From positions 1-64,000 of the forward strand of contig JAVYIG010006528.1 of NCBI GenBank assembly GCA_035222895.1: a DNA stretch of 64,000 nucleotides, written 5' to 3'. Position numbers and translations under genes: made by a program. Each line of letters opens with the position of its first letter. Positions within the stretch are counted from its first letter, which is position 1. Positions 1-13,500 of the stretch are shown piece by piece. The stretch is from Strongylocentrotus droebachiensis (taxonomy: Eukaryota > Echinodermata > Echinoidea > Camarodonta > Strongylocentrotidae). The notes under the pieces were generated by a model, which did no database searches, had not been told where the DNA came from, and was given only the letters and a program-made list of their open reading frames with translations.

Positions 1-1709
1 ACCGATGTCGCGAACAGGTAGAGGAGCTCGAGCGCAACATAATGATACCACTTAGGAGACCATAGCATTCTTTTTAAGAAAGTTATTTGCAAAAGGGATC
101 ACAAACTAAAAAAAATGCTTCAAATGACTCTTGTATTGCGCATTATGACAGTATATACGCGATTTAATCGTTTCGACATTGCGCAAAAAATAAAGATGAG
201 AAAGGTAAACCGATGGCGCGAACAGATAGAGGAGCTCGAGCGCAACATAATGATACTACTTAGGAGACAATAGCATTCTTTTTAAGAAAGTTATTTGCAA
301 ATGGGATCACAGACTAAAAAAAAATGCTTCAAATGACTCTTGTATTGCGCATTATGACAGTATATACGCGATTTAATCGTTTTCGACATTGCGCAATAAA
401 TAAAGATGAGAAAGGTAAAAACCGATGGCGCGAACAGATAGAGGAGCTCGAGCGCAACATAATGATACCACTTAGGAGACCATAGCATTCTTTTTAAGAA
501 AGATATTTGCACATGGGATCACAAACTAAAAAAATGCTACAAAATGACTCTTCTACTATGCACTATTGACAGTATATACGCGATTTAATCGTTTTCGACA
601 TTGCGCAATAAATAAAGATGAGAAAGGTAAACCGATGTCGCGAACAGGTAGAGGAGCTCGAGCGCAACATAATGATACCACTTAGGAGACCATAGCATTC
701 TTTTTAAGAAAGTTATTTGCAAAAGTGGATCACAAACTTTAAAAAAATGCTTCAAATGACTCTTGTATTGCGCATTATGACAGTATATACGCGATTTAAT
801 CGTTTTCGACATTGCGCAAAAAATAAAGATGAGAAAGGTAAACCGATGGCGCGAACAGATAGAGGAGCTCGAGCGCAACATAATGATACTACTTAGGAGA
901 CAATAGCATTCTTTTTAAGAAAGTTATTTGCAAATGGGATCACAAACTAAAAAAAAAATGCTTCAAATGACTCTTGTATTGCGCATTATGACAGTATATA
1001 CGCGATTTAATCGTTTTTCGACATTGCGCAATAAATAAAGATGAGAAAGGTAAAAACCGATGGCGCGAACAGATAGAGGAGCTCGAGCGCAACATAATGA
1101 TACCACTTAGGAGACCATAGCATTCTTTTTAAGAAAGTTATTTGCAAAAGGGATCACAAACTTTAAAAAAATGCTTCAAATGACTCTTGTATTGCGCATT
1201 ATGACAGTATATACGCGATTTAATCGTTTTCGACATTGCGCAATAAATAAAGATGAGAAAGGTAAACCGATGGCGCGAACAGATAGAGGAGCTCGAGCGC
1301 AACATAATGATACCACTTAGGAGACCATAGCATTCTTTTTAAGAAAGATATTTGCACATGGGATCACAAACTAAAAAAATGCTACAAATGACTCTTCTAC
1401 TATGCACTATTGACAGTATATACGCGATTTAATCGTTTTCGACATTGTGCAATAAATAAAGATGAGAAAGGTAAACCGATGGCGCGAACAGATAGAGGAG
1501 CTCGAGCGCCACATAATGATACTACTTAGGAGACAATAGCATTCTTTTTAAGAAAGTTATTTGCAAATGGGATCACAAACTAAAAAAAAATGCTTCAAAT
1601 GACTCTTGTATTGCGCATTATGACAGTATATACGCGATTTAATCGTTTTCGACATTGCGCAAAAAATAAAGATGAGAAAGGTAAAAACCGATGGCGCGAA
1701 CAGATAGAG

Positions 1710-4656
1710 GAGCTCGAGCGCAACATAATGATACCACTTAGGAGACCATAGCATTCTTTTTAAGAAAGTTATTTGCAAATGGGATCACAAACTAAAAAAA
1801 AATGCTTTCAAATGACTCTTGTATTGCGCATTATGACAGTATATACGCGATTTAATCGTTTTCGACATTGCGCAATAAATAAAGATGAGAAAGGTAAAAA
1901 CCGAAGGCGCGAACAGATAGAGGAGCTCGAGCGCAACATAATGATACCACTTAGGAGACCATAGCATTCTTTCAAGAAAGATATTTGCACATGGGATCAC
2001 AAACTAAAAAAATGCTACAAATGACTCTTCTACTATGCACTATTGACAGTATATACGCGATTTAATCGTTTTCGACATTGCGCAATAAATAAAGATGAGA
2101 AAGGTAAACCGATGTCGCGAACAGGGTAGAGGAGCTCGAGCGCAACATAATGATACCACTTAGGAGACCATAGCATTCTTTTTAAGAAAGTTATTTGCAA
2201 ATGGGATCACAAACTAAAAAAAAATGCTTCAAATGACTCTTGTATTGCGCACTATGACAGTATATACGCGATTTAATCGTTTTCGACATTGCGCAATAAA
2301 TAAAGATGAGAAAGGTAAAAACCGATGTCTCGAACATGTAGAGGAGCTCGAGCGCAACATAATGATACCACTAGGAGACCATAGCATTCTTTTTAAGAAA
2401 GTTATTTGCAAATGGGATCACAAACTAAAAAATATGCTTCAAATGACTCTTGTATTGCGCACTATGACAGTATATAGGCAATTTAATCGTTTTCGACACA
2501 GCGCAATAAATAAAGATGAGAAAGGTAAACCGATGGCGCGAACAGATAGAGGAGCTCGAGCGCAACATAATGATACTACTTAGGAGACAATAGCATTCTT
2601 TTTAAGAAAGTTATTTGCAAATGGGATCACAAACTAAAAAAAAATGCTTCAAATGACTCTTGTATTGCGCATTATGACAGTATATACGCGATTTAATCGT
2701 TTTCGACATTGCGCAATAAATAAAGATGAGAAAGGTAAAAACCGATGGCGCGAACAGATAGAGGAGCTCGAGCGCAACATAATGATACCACTTAGGAGAC
2801 CATAGCATTCTTTTCAAGAAAGATATTTGCACATGGGATCACAAACTAAAAAATGCTACAAAATGACTCTTCTACTATGCACTATTGACAGTATATACGC
2901 GATTTAATCGTTTTCGACATTGCGCAATAAATAAAGATGAGAAAGGTAAACCGATGTCGCGAACAGGTAGAGGAGCTCGAGCGCAACATAATGATACCAC
3001 TTAGGAGACCATAGCATTCTTTTTAAGAATGTTATTTGCAAATGGGATCACAAACTAAAAAAAAATGCTTCAAATGACTCTTGTATTGCGCATTATGACA
3101 GTATATACGCGATTTAATCGTTTTCGACATTGCGCAAAAAATAAAGATGAGAAAGGTAAAAAACCGATGGCGCGAACAGATAGAGGAGCTCGAGCGCAAC
3201 ATAATGATACCACTTAGGAGACCATAGCATTCTTTTTAAGAAAGTTATTTGCAAATGGGATCACAAACTAAAAAAAAATGCTTCAAATGACTCTTGTATT
3301 GCGCATTATGACAGTATATACGCGATTTAATCGTTTTCGACATTGCGCAATAAATAAAGATGAGAAAGGTAAAAACCGAAGGCGCGAACAGATAGAGGAG
3401 CTCGAGCGCAACATAATGATACCACTTAGGAGACCATAGCATTCTTTTCAAGAAAGATATTTGCACATGGGATCACAAACTAAAAAAATGCTACAAATGA
3501 CTCTTCTACTATGCACTATTGACAGTATATACGCGATTTAATCGTTTTCGACATTGCGCAATAAATAAAGATGAGAAAGGTAAACCGATGTCGCGAACAG
3601 GTAGAGGAGCTCGAGCGCAACATAATGATACCACTTAGGAGACCATAGCATTCTTTTTAAGAAAGTTATTTGCAAATGGGATCACAAACTAAAAAAAATG
3701 CTTCAAATGACTCTTGTATTGCGCACTATGACAGTATATACGCGATTTAATCGTTTTCGACATTGCGCAATAAATAAAGATGAGAAAGGTAAAAACCGAT
3801 GTCTCGAACATGTAGAGGAGCTCGAGCGCAACATAATGATACCACTTAGGAGACCATAGCATTCTTTTTAAGAAAGTTATTTGCAAATGGGATCACAAAC
3901 TAAAAAATATGCTTCAAATGACTCTTGTATTGCGCACTATGACAGTATATAGGCAATTTAATCGTTTTCGACACAGCGCAATAAATAAAGATGAGAAAGG
4001 TAAACCGATGGCGCGAACAGATAGAGGAGCTCGAGCGCAACATAATGATACTACTTAGGAGACAATAGCATTCTTTTTAAGAAAGTTATTTGCAAATGGG
4101 ATCACAAACTAAAAAAAAATGCTTCAAATGACTCTTGTATTGCGCATTATGACAGTATATACGCGATTTAATCGTTTTCGACATTGCGCAATAAATAAAG
4201 ATGAGAAAGGTAAAAACCGATGGCGCGAACAGATAGAGGAGCTCGAGCGCAACATAATGATACCACTTAGGAGACCATAGCATTCTTTTCAAGAAAGATA
4301 TTTGCACATGGGATCACAAACTAAAAAATGCTACAAAATGACTCTTCTACTATGCACTATTGACAGTATATACGCGATTTAATCGTTTTCGACATTGCGC
4401 AATAAATAAAGATGAGAAAGGTAAACCGATGTCGCGAACAGGTAGAGGAGCTCGAGCGCAACATAATGATACCACTTAGGAGACCATAGCATTCTTTTTA
4501 AGAATGTTATTTGCAAATGGGATCACAAACTAAAAAAAATGCTTCAAATGACTCTTGTATTGCGCATTATGACAGTATATACGCGATTTAATCGTTTTCG
4601 ACATTGCGCAATAAATAAAGATGAGAAAGGTAAACCGATGGCGCGAACAGATAGAG
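1710..4656 (+). repeat. Tandem duplication of a 7-monomer block
   Basis: m6-m11 plus a fused m12/m5 (1,710-3,185) is followed at once by m6-m12 (3,186-4,656). The period is 1,476 bp. The order of diagnostic tails GAAGGCG, GTCTCG and TATAGGCA repeats in both halves. Confidence 0.85.
2973..3185 (+). repeat. Hybrid monomer m12/m5
   Basis: It begins with the m12 mark TTTAAGAATG and ends like m5 (GCGCAAAAAATAAAG, long-A tail, GATGGCG), followed by m6. It is the joint of the 7-monomer duplication. The tail A-run is six, one longer than usual. Confidence 0.82.
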
Positions 4657-5076
4657 GAGCTCGAGCGCAACATAATGATACCACTTAGGAGACCATAGCA
4701 TTCTTTTTAAGAAAGATATTTGCACATGGGATCACAAACTAAAAAAAATGCTACAAATGACTCTTCTACTATGCACTATTGACAGTATATACGCGATTTA
4801 ATCGTTTTCGACATTGCGCAATAAATAAAGATGAGAAAGGTAAACCGATGTCGCGAACAGGAAGAGGAGCTCGAGCGCAACATAATGATACCACTTAGGA
4901 GACCATAGCATTCTTTTTAAGAAAGTTATTTGCAAAAGGGATCACAAACTAAAAAAAAATGCTTCAAATGACTCTTGTATTGCGCATTATGACAGTATAT
5001 ACGCGATTTAATCGTTTTCGACATTGCGCAAAAAATAAAGATGAGAAAGGTAAACCGATGGCGCGAACAGATAGAG

Positions 5077-5289
5077 GAGCTCGAGCGCAACATAATGATA
5101 CTACTTAGGAGACCAATAGCATTCTTTTTCAGAAAGTTATTTGCAAATGGGATCACAAACTAAAAAAAAATGCTTCAAATGACTCTTGTATTGCGCATTA
5201 TGACAGTATATACGCGATTTAATCGTTTTCGACATTGCGCAATAACAAAAGATGAGAAAGGTAAAAACCGATGTCGCGAACAGGTAGAG
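5077..5289 (+). repeat. Hybrid monomer m15/m17
   Basis: It starts with GATACTACTT as in m15 and then has CTTTTTCAG and AATAACAAAAG as in m17. It is followed by m18 (GCATTCGTTTT). m16 and one monomer equivalent are lost. GACCAATAG carries an extra C. Confidence 0.8.
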
Positions 5290-7186
5290 GAGCTCGAGCG
5301 CAACATAATGATACCACTTAGGAGACCATAGCATTCGTTTTAAGAAAGTTATTTGCAAATGGGATCACAAACTAAAAAAAATGCTTCAAATGACTCTTGT
5401 ATTGCGCACTATGACAGTATATAAGCAATTTAATCGTTTTCGACACAGCGCAATAAATAAAGATGAGAAAGGTAAACCGATGGCGCGAACAGATAGAGGA
5501 GCTCGAGCGCAACATAATGATACTACTTAGGAGACAATAGCATTCTTTTTAAGAAAGTTATTTGCAAATGGGATCACAAACTAAAAAAAAATGCTTCAAA
5601 TGACTCTTGTATTGCGCATTATGACAGTATATACGCGATTTAATCGTTTTCGACATTGCGCAATAAATAAAGATGAGAAAGGTAAAAACCGATGGCGCGA
5701 ACAGATAGAGGAGCTCGAGCGCAACATAATGATACCACTTAGGAGACCATAGCATTCTTTTTAAGAAAGATATTTGCACATGGGATCACAAACTAAAAAA
5801 ATGCTACAAAATGACTCTTCTACTATGCACTATTGACAGTATATACGCGATTTAATCGTTTTCGACATTGCGCAATAAATAAAGATGAGAAAGGTAAACC
5901 GATGTCGCGAACAGGTAGAGGAGCTCGAGCGCAACATAATGATACCACTTAGGAGACCATAGCATTCTTTTTAAGAAAGTTATTTGCAAAAGGGATCACA
6001 AACTAAAAAAAAATGCTTCAAATGACTCTTGTATTGCGCATTATGACAGTATATACGCGATTTAATCGTTTTCGACATTGCGCAAAAAATAAAGATGAGA
6101 AAGGTAAACCGATGGCGCGAACAGATAGAGGAGCTCGAGCGCAACATAATGATACTACTTAGGAGACAATAGCATTCTTTTTAAGAAAGTTATTTGCAAA
6201 TGGGATCACAGACTAAAAAAAAATGCTTCAAATGACTCTTGTATTGCGCATTATGACAGTATATACGCGATTTAATCGTTTTCGACATTGCGCAATAAAT
6301 AAAGATGAGAAAGGTAAAAACCGATGGCGCGAACAGATAGAGGAGCTCGAGCGCAACATAATGATACCACTTAGGAGACCATAGCATTCTTTTTAAGAAA
6401 GATATTTGCACATGGGATCACAAACTAAAAAAATGCTACAAAATGACTCTTCTACTATGCACTATTGACAGTATATACGCGATTTAATCGTTTTCGACAT
6501 TGCGCAATAAATAAAGATGAGAAAGGTAAACCGATGTCGCGAACAGGTAGAGGAGCTCGAGCGCAACATAATGATACCACTTAGGAGACCATAGCATTCT
6601 TTTTAAGAAAGTTATTTGCAAAAGGGATCACAAACTTTAAAAAAATGCTTCAAATGACTCTTGTATTGCGCATTATGACAGTATATACGCGATTTAATCG
6701 TTTTCGACATTGCGCAAAAAATAAAGATGAGAAAGGTAAACCGATGGCGCGAACAGATAGAGGAGCTCGAGCGCAACATAATGATACTACTTAGGAGACA
6801 ATAGCATTCTTTTTAAGAAAGTTATTTGCAAATGGGATCACAAACTAAAAAAAAATGCTTCAAATGACTCTTGTATTGCGCATTATGACAGTATATACGC
6901 GATTTAATCGTTTTCGACATTGCGCAATAAATAAAGATGAGAAAGGTAAAAACCGATGGCGCGAACAGATAGAGGAGCTCGAGCGCAACATAATGATACC
7001 ACTTAGGAGACCATAGCATTCTTTTCAAGAAAGATATTTGCACATGGGATCACAAACTAAAAAAATGCTACAAAATGACTCTTCTACTATGCACTATTGA
7101 CAGTATATACGCGATTTAATCGTTTTCGACATTGCGCAATAAATAAAGATGAGAAAGGTAAAAACCGATGTCGCGAACAGGTAGAG

Positions 7187-10100
7187 GAGCTCGAGCGCAA
7201 CATAATGATACCACTTAGGAGACCATAGCATTCTTTTTAAGAAAGTTATTTGCAAATGGGATCACAAACTAAAAAAAATGCTTCAAATGACTCTTGTATT
7301 GCGCACTATGACAGTATATACGCGATTTAATCGTTTTCGACATTGTGCAATAAATAAAGATGAGAAAGGTAAAAACCGATGACGCGAACAGATAGAGGAG
7401 CTCGAGCGCAACATAATGATACCACTTAGGAGACCATAGCATTCTTTTTAAGAAAGTTATTTGCAAAAGGGATCACAAACTTTAAAAAAATGCTTCAAAT
7501 GACTCTTGTATTGCGCATTATGACAGTATATACGCGATTTAATCGTTTTCGACATTGCGCAATAAATAAAGATGAGAAAGGTAAACCGATGGCGCGAACA
7601 GATAGAGGAGCTCGAGCGCAACATAATGATACCACTTAGGAGACCATAGCATTCTTTTTAAGAAAGATATTTGCACATGGGATCACAAACTAAAAAAATG
7701 CTACAAATGACTCTTCTACTATGCACTATTGACAGTATATACGCGATTTAATCGTTTTCGACATTGTGCAATAAATAAAGATGAGAAAGGTAAACCGATG
7801 GCGCGAACAGATAGAGGAGCTCGAGCGCCACATAATGATACTACTTAGGAGACAATAGCATTCTTTTTAAGAAAGTTATTTGCAAATGGGATCACAAACT
7901 AAAAAAAAATGCTTCAAATGACTCTTGTATTGCGCATTATGACAGTATATACGCGATTTAATCGTTTTCGACATTGCGCAAAAAATAAAGATGAGAAAGG
8001 TAAAAACCGATGGCGCGAACAGATAGAGGAGCTCGAGCGCAACATAATGATACCACTTAGGAGACCATAGCATTCTTTTTAAGAAAGTTATTTGCAAATG
8101 GGATCACAAACTAAAAAAAAATGCTTCAAATGACTCTTGTATTGCGCATTATGACAGTATATACGCGATTTAATCGTTTTCGACATTGCGCAATAAATAA
8201 AGATGAGAAAGGTAAAAACCGAAGGCGCGAACAGATAGAGGAGCTCGAGCGCAACATAATGATACCACTTAGGAGACCATAGCATTCTTTTCAAGAAAGA
8301 TATTTGCACATGGGATCACAAACTAAAAAAATGCTACAAATGACTCTTCTACTATGCACTATTGACAGTATATACGCGATTTAATCGTTTTCGACATTGC
8401 GCAATAAATAAAGATGAGAAAGGTAAACCGATGTCGCGAACAGGTAGAGGAGCTCGAGCGCAACATAATGATACCACTTAGGAGACCATAGCATTCTTTT
8501 TAAGAAAGTTATTTGCAAATGGGATCACAAACTAAAAAAAAATGCTTCAAATGACTCTTGTATTGCGCACTATGACAGTATATACGCGATTTAATCGTTT
8601 TCGACATTGCGCAATAAATAAAGATGAGAAAGGTAAAAACCGATGTCTCGAACATGTAGAGGAGCTCGAGCGCAACATAATGATACCACTTAGGAGACCA
8701 TAGCATTCTTTTTAAGAAAGTTATTTGCAAATGGGATCACAAACTAAAAAATATGCTTCAAATGACTCTTGTATTGCGCACTATGACAGTATATAGGCAA
8801 TTTAATCGTTTTCGACACAGCGCAATAAATAAAGATGAGAAAGGTAAACCGATGGCGCGAACAGATAGAGGAGCTCGAGCGCAACATAATGATACTACTT
8901 AGGAGACAATAGCATTCTTTTTAAGAAAGTTATTTGCAAATGGGATCACAAACTAAAAAAAAATGCTTCAAATGACTCTTGTATTGCGCATTATGACAGT
9001 ATATACGCGATTTAATCGTTTTCGACATTGCGCAATAAATAAAGATGAGAAAGGTAAAAACCGATGGCGCGAACAGATAGAGGAGCTCGAGCGCAACATA
9101 ATGATACCACTTAGGAGACCATAGCATTCTTTTTAAGAAAGATATTTGCACATGGGATCACAAACTAAAAAAATGCTACAAAATGACTCTTCTACTATGC
9201 ACTATTGACAGTATATACGCGATTTAATCGTTTTCGACATTGCGCAATAAATAAAGATGAGAAAGGTAAACCGATGTCGCGAACAGGTAGAGGAGCTCGA
9301 GCGCAACATAATGATACCACTTAGGAGACCATAGCATTCTTTTTAAGAAAGTTATTTGCAAAAGGGATCACAAACTAAAAAAAAATGCTTCAAATGACTC
9401 TTGTATTGCGCATTATGACAGTATATACGCGATTTAATCGTTTTCGACATTGCGCAAAAAATAAAGATGAGAAAGGTAAACCGATGGCGCGAACAGATAG
9501 AGGAGCTCGAGCGCAACATAATGATACTACTTAGGAGACAATAGCATTCTTTTTAAGAAAGTTATTTGCAAATGGGATCACAGACTAAAAAAAAATGCTT
9601 CAAATGACTCTTGTATTGCGCATTATGACAGTATATACGCGATTTAATCGTTTTCGACATTGCGCAATAAATAAAGATGAGAAAGGTAAAAACCGATGGC
9701 GCGAACAGATAGAGGAGCTCGAGCGCAACATAATGATACCACTTAGGAGACCATAGCATTCTTTTTAAGAAAGATATTTGCACATGGGATCACAAACTAA
9801 AAAAATGCTACAAAATGACTCTTCTACTATGCACTATTGACAGTATATACGCGATTTAATCGTTTTCGACATTGCGCAATAAATAAAGATGAGAAAGGTA
9901 AACCGATGTCGCGAACAGGTAGAGGAGCTCGAGCGCAACATAATGATACCACTTAGGAGACCATAGCATTCTTTTTAAGAAAGTTATTTGCAAAAGGGAT
10001 CACAAACTTTAAAAAAATGCTTCAAATGACTCTTGTATTGCGCATTATGACAGTATATACGCGATTTAATCGTTTTCGACATTGCGCAAAAAATAAAGAT

Positions 10101-10558
10101 GAGAAAGGTAAACCGATGGCGCGAACAGATAGAGGAGCTCGAGCGCAACATAATGATACTACTTAGGAGACAATAGCATTCTTTTTAAGAAAGTTATTTG
10201 CAAATGGGATCACAAACTAAAAAAAAATGCTTCAAATGACTCTTGTATTGCGCATTATGACAGTATATACGCGATTTAATCGTTTTCGACATTGCGCAAT
10301 AAATAAAGATGAGAAAGGTAAAAACCGATGGCGCGAACAGATAGAGGAGCTCGAGCGCAACATAATGATACCACTTAGGAGACCATAGCATTCTTTTCAA
10401 GAAAGATATTTGCACATGGGATCACAAACTAAAAAAATGCTACAAAATGACTCTTCTACTATGCACTATTGACAGTATATACGCGATTTAATCGTTTTCG
10501 ACATTGCGCAATAAATAAAGATGAGAAAGGTAAAAACCGATGTCGCGAACAGGTAGAG
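7187..10558 (+). repeat. HOR copy 1, 16 monomers (m11-m19 deleted, no m3)
   Basis: Order is m1, m2, m4-m10, m20-m26, giving 3,372 bp. The monomer at 8,871-9,082 serves as both m10 and m19, which have the same consensus. The copy is explained by an exchange between these two positions that removed nine monomers. m5 here is the CGCCAC allele. Confidence 0.88.
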
Positions 10559-13500
10559 GAGCTCGAGCGCAACATAATGATACCACTTAGGAGACCATAG
10601 CATTCTTTTTAAGAAAGTTATTTGCAAATGGGATCACAAACTAAAAAAAATGCTTCAAATGACTCTTGTATTGCGCACTATGACAGTATATACGCGATTT
10701 AATCGTTTTCGACATTGTGCAATAAATAAAGATGAGAAAGGTAAAAACCGATGACGCGAACAGATAGAGGAGCTCGAGCGCAACATAATGATACCACTTA
10801 GGAGACCATAGCATTCTTTTTAAGAAAGTTATTTGCAAAAGGGATCACAAACTTTAAAAAAATGCTTCAAATGACTCTTGTATTGCGCATTATGACAGTA
10901 TATACGCGATTTAATCGTTTTCGACATTGCGCAATAAATAAAGATGAGAAAGGTAAACCGATGGCGCGAACAGATAGAGGAGCTCGAGCGCAACATAATG
11001 ATACCACTTAGGAGACCATAGCATTCTTTTTAAGAAAGATATTTGCACATGGGATCACAAACTAAAAAAATGCTACAAATGACTCTTCTACTATGCACTA
11101 TTGACAGTATATACGCGATTTAATCGTTTTCGACATTGTGCAATAAATAAAGATGAGAAAGGTAAACCGATGGCGCGAACAGATAGAGGAGCTCGAGCGC
11201 CACATAATGATACTACTTAGGAGACAATAGCATTCTTTTTAAGAAAGTTATTTGCAAATGGGATCACAAACTAAAAAAAAATGCTTCAAATGACTCTTGT
11301 ATTGCGCATTATGACAGTATATACGCGATTTAATCGTTTTCGACATTGCGCAAAAAATAAAGATGAGAAAGGTAAAAACCGATGGCGCGAACAGATAGAG
11401 GAGCTCGAGCGCAACATAATGATACCACTTAGGAGACCATAGCATTCTTTTTAAGAAAGTTATTTGCAAATGGGATCACAAACTAAAAAAAAATGCTTCA
11501 AATGACTCTTGTATTGCGCATTATGACAGTATATACGCGATTTAATCGTTTTCGACATTGCGCAATAAATAAAGATGAGAAAGGTAAAAACCGAAGGCGC
11601 GAACAGATAGAGGAGCTCGAGCGCAACATAATGATACCACTTAGGAGACCATAGCATTCTTTTCAAGAAAGATATTTGCACATGGGATCACAAACTAAAA
11701 AAATGCTACAAATGACTCTTCTACTATGCACTATTGACAGTATATACGCGATTTAATCGTTTTCGACATTGCGCAATAAATAAAGATGAGAAAGGTAAAC
11801 CGATGTCGCGAACAGGTAGAGGAGCTCGAGCGCAACATAATGATACCACTTAGGAGACCATAGCATTCTTTTTAAGAAAGTTATTTGCAAATGGGATCAC
11901 AAACTAAAAAAAAATGCTTCAAATGACTCTTGTATTGCGCACTATGACAGTATATACGCGATTTAATCGTTTTCGACATTGCGCAATAAATAAAGATGAG
12001 AAAGGTAAAAACCGATGTCTCGAACATGTAGAGGAGCTCGAGCGCAACATAATGATACCACTTAGGAGACCATAGCATTCTTTTTAAGAAAGTTATTTGC
12101 AAATGGGATCACAAACTAAAAAATATGCTTCAAATGACTCTTGTATTGCGCACTATGACAGTATATAGGCAATTTAATCGTTTTCGACACAGCGCAATAA
12201 ATAAAGATGAGAAAGGTAAACCGATGGCGCGAACAGATAGAGGAGCTCGAGCGCAACATAATGATACTACTTAGGAGACAATAGCATTCTTTTTAAGAAA
12301 GTTATTTGCAAATGGGATCACAAACTAAAAAAAAATGCTTCAAATGACTCTTGTATTGCGCATTATGACAGTATATACGCGATTTAATCGTTTTCGACAT
12401 TGCGCAATAAATAAAGATGAGAAAGGTAAAAACCGATGGCGCGAACAGATAGAGGAGCTCGAGCGCAACATAATGATACCACTTAGGAGACCATAGCATT
12501 CTTTTCAAGAAAGATATTTGCACATGGGATCACAAACTAAAAAATGCTACAAAATGACTCTTCTACTATGCACTATTGACAGTATATACGCGATTTAATC
12601 GTTTTCGACATTGCGCAATAAATAAAGATGAGAAAGGTAAACCGATGTCGCGAACAGGTAGAGGAGCTCGAGCGCAACATAATGATACCACTTAGGAGAC
12701 CATAGCATTCTTTTTAAGAATGTTATTTGCAAATGGGATCACAAACTAAAAAAAATGCTTCAAATGACTCTTGTATTGCGCATTATGACAGTATATACGC
12801 GATTTAATCGTTTTCGACATTGCGCAATAAATAAAGATGAGAAAGGTAAACCGATGGCGCGAACAGATAGAGGAGCTCGAGCGCAACATAATGATACCAC
12901 TTAGGAGACCATAGCATTCTTTTTAAGAAAGATATTTGCACATGGGATCACAAACTAAAAAAATGCTACAAATGACTCTTCTACTATGCACTATTGACAG
13001 TATATACGCGATTTAATCGTTTTCGACATTGCGCAATAAATAAAGATGAGAAAGGTAAACCGATGTCGCGAACAGGAAGAGGAGCTCGAGCGCAACATAA
13101 TGATACCACTTAGGAGACCATAGCATTCTTTTTAAGAAAGTTATTTGCAAAAGGGATCACAAACTAAAAAAAAATGCTTCAAATGACTCTTGTATTGCGC
13201 ATTATGACAGTATATACGCGATTTAATCGTTTTCGACATTGCGCAAAAAATAAAGATGAGAAAGGTAAACCGATGGCGCGAACAGATAGAGGAGCTCGAG
13301 CGCAACATAATGATACTACTTAGGAGACAATAGCATTCTTTTTAAGAAAGTTATTTGCAAATGGGATCACAAACTAAAAAAAAATGCTTCAAATGACTCT
13401 TGTATTGCGCATTATGACAGTATATACGCGATTTAATCGTTTTCGACATTGCGCAATAAATAAAGATGAGAAAGGTAAACCGATGTCGCGAACAGGTAGA

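Larger units (their letters stand above)
24..7186 (+). repeat. Leading HOR region, 34 monomers, rearranged
   Basis: This stretch before the first m1 monomer reads m21-m25, m2, m4-m11, hybrid m12/m5, m6-m14, hybrid m15/m17, m18-m26. Bases 1-23 are the tail of the preceding monomer. The jump from m25 to m2 near 1,079 lacks m26 and m1. m6-m12 is present twice in tandem. m3 is absent. The first ~2.4 kb carries an excess of one-base insertions and deletions not seen in other copies. Confidence 0.85.

Noticed and set aside
585-881. 98-codon minus-strand frame across m24
   Set aside because: It depends on the extra T in AAAAGTGGATC near 726, a private indel that may be a sequencing error.
2224-2583. 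Longest plus-strand frame, 119 codons across m9-m10
   Set aside because: It stays open only because of one-base changes in a few monomers in the error-prone leading region. The same frame is closed in other copies.
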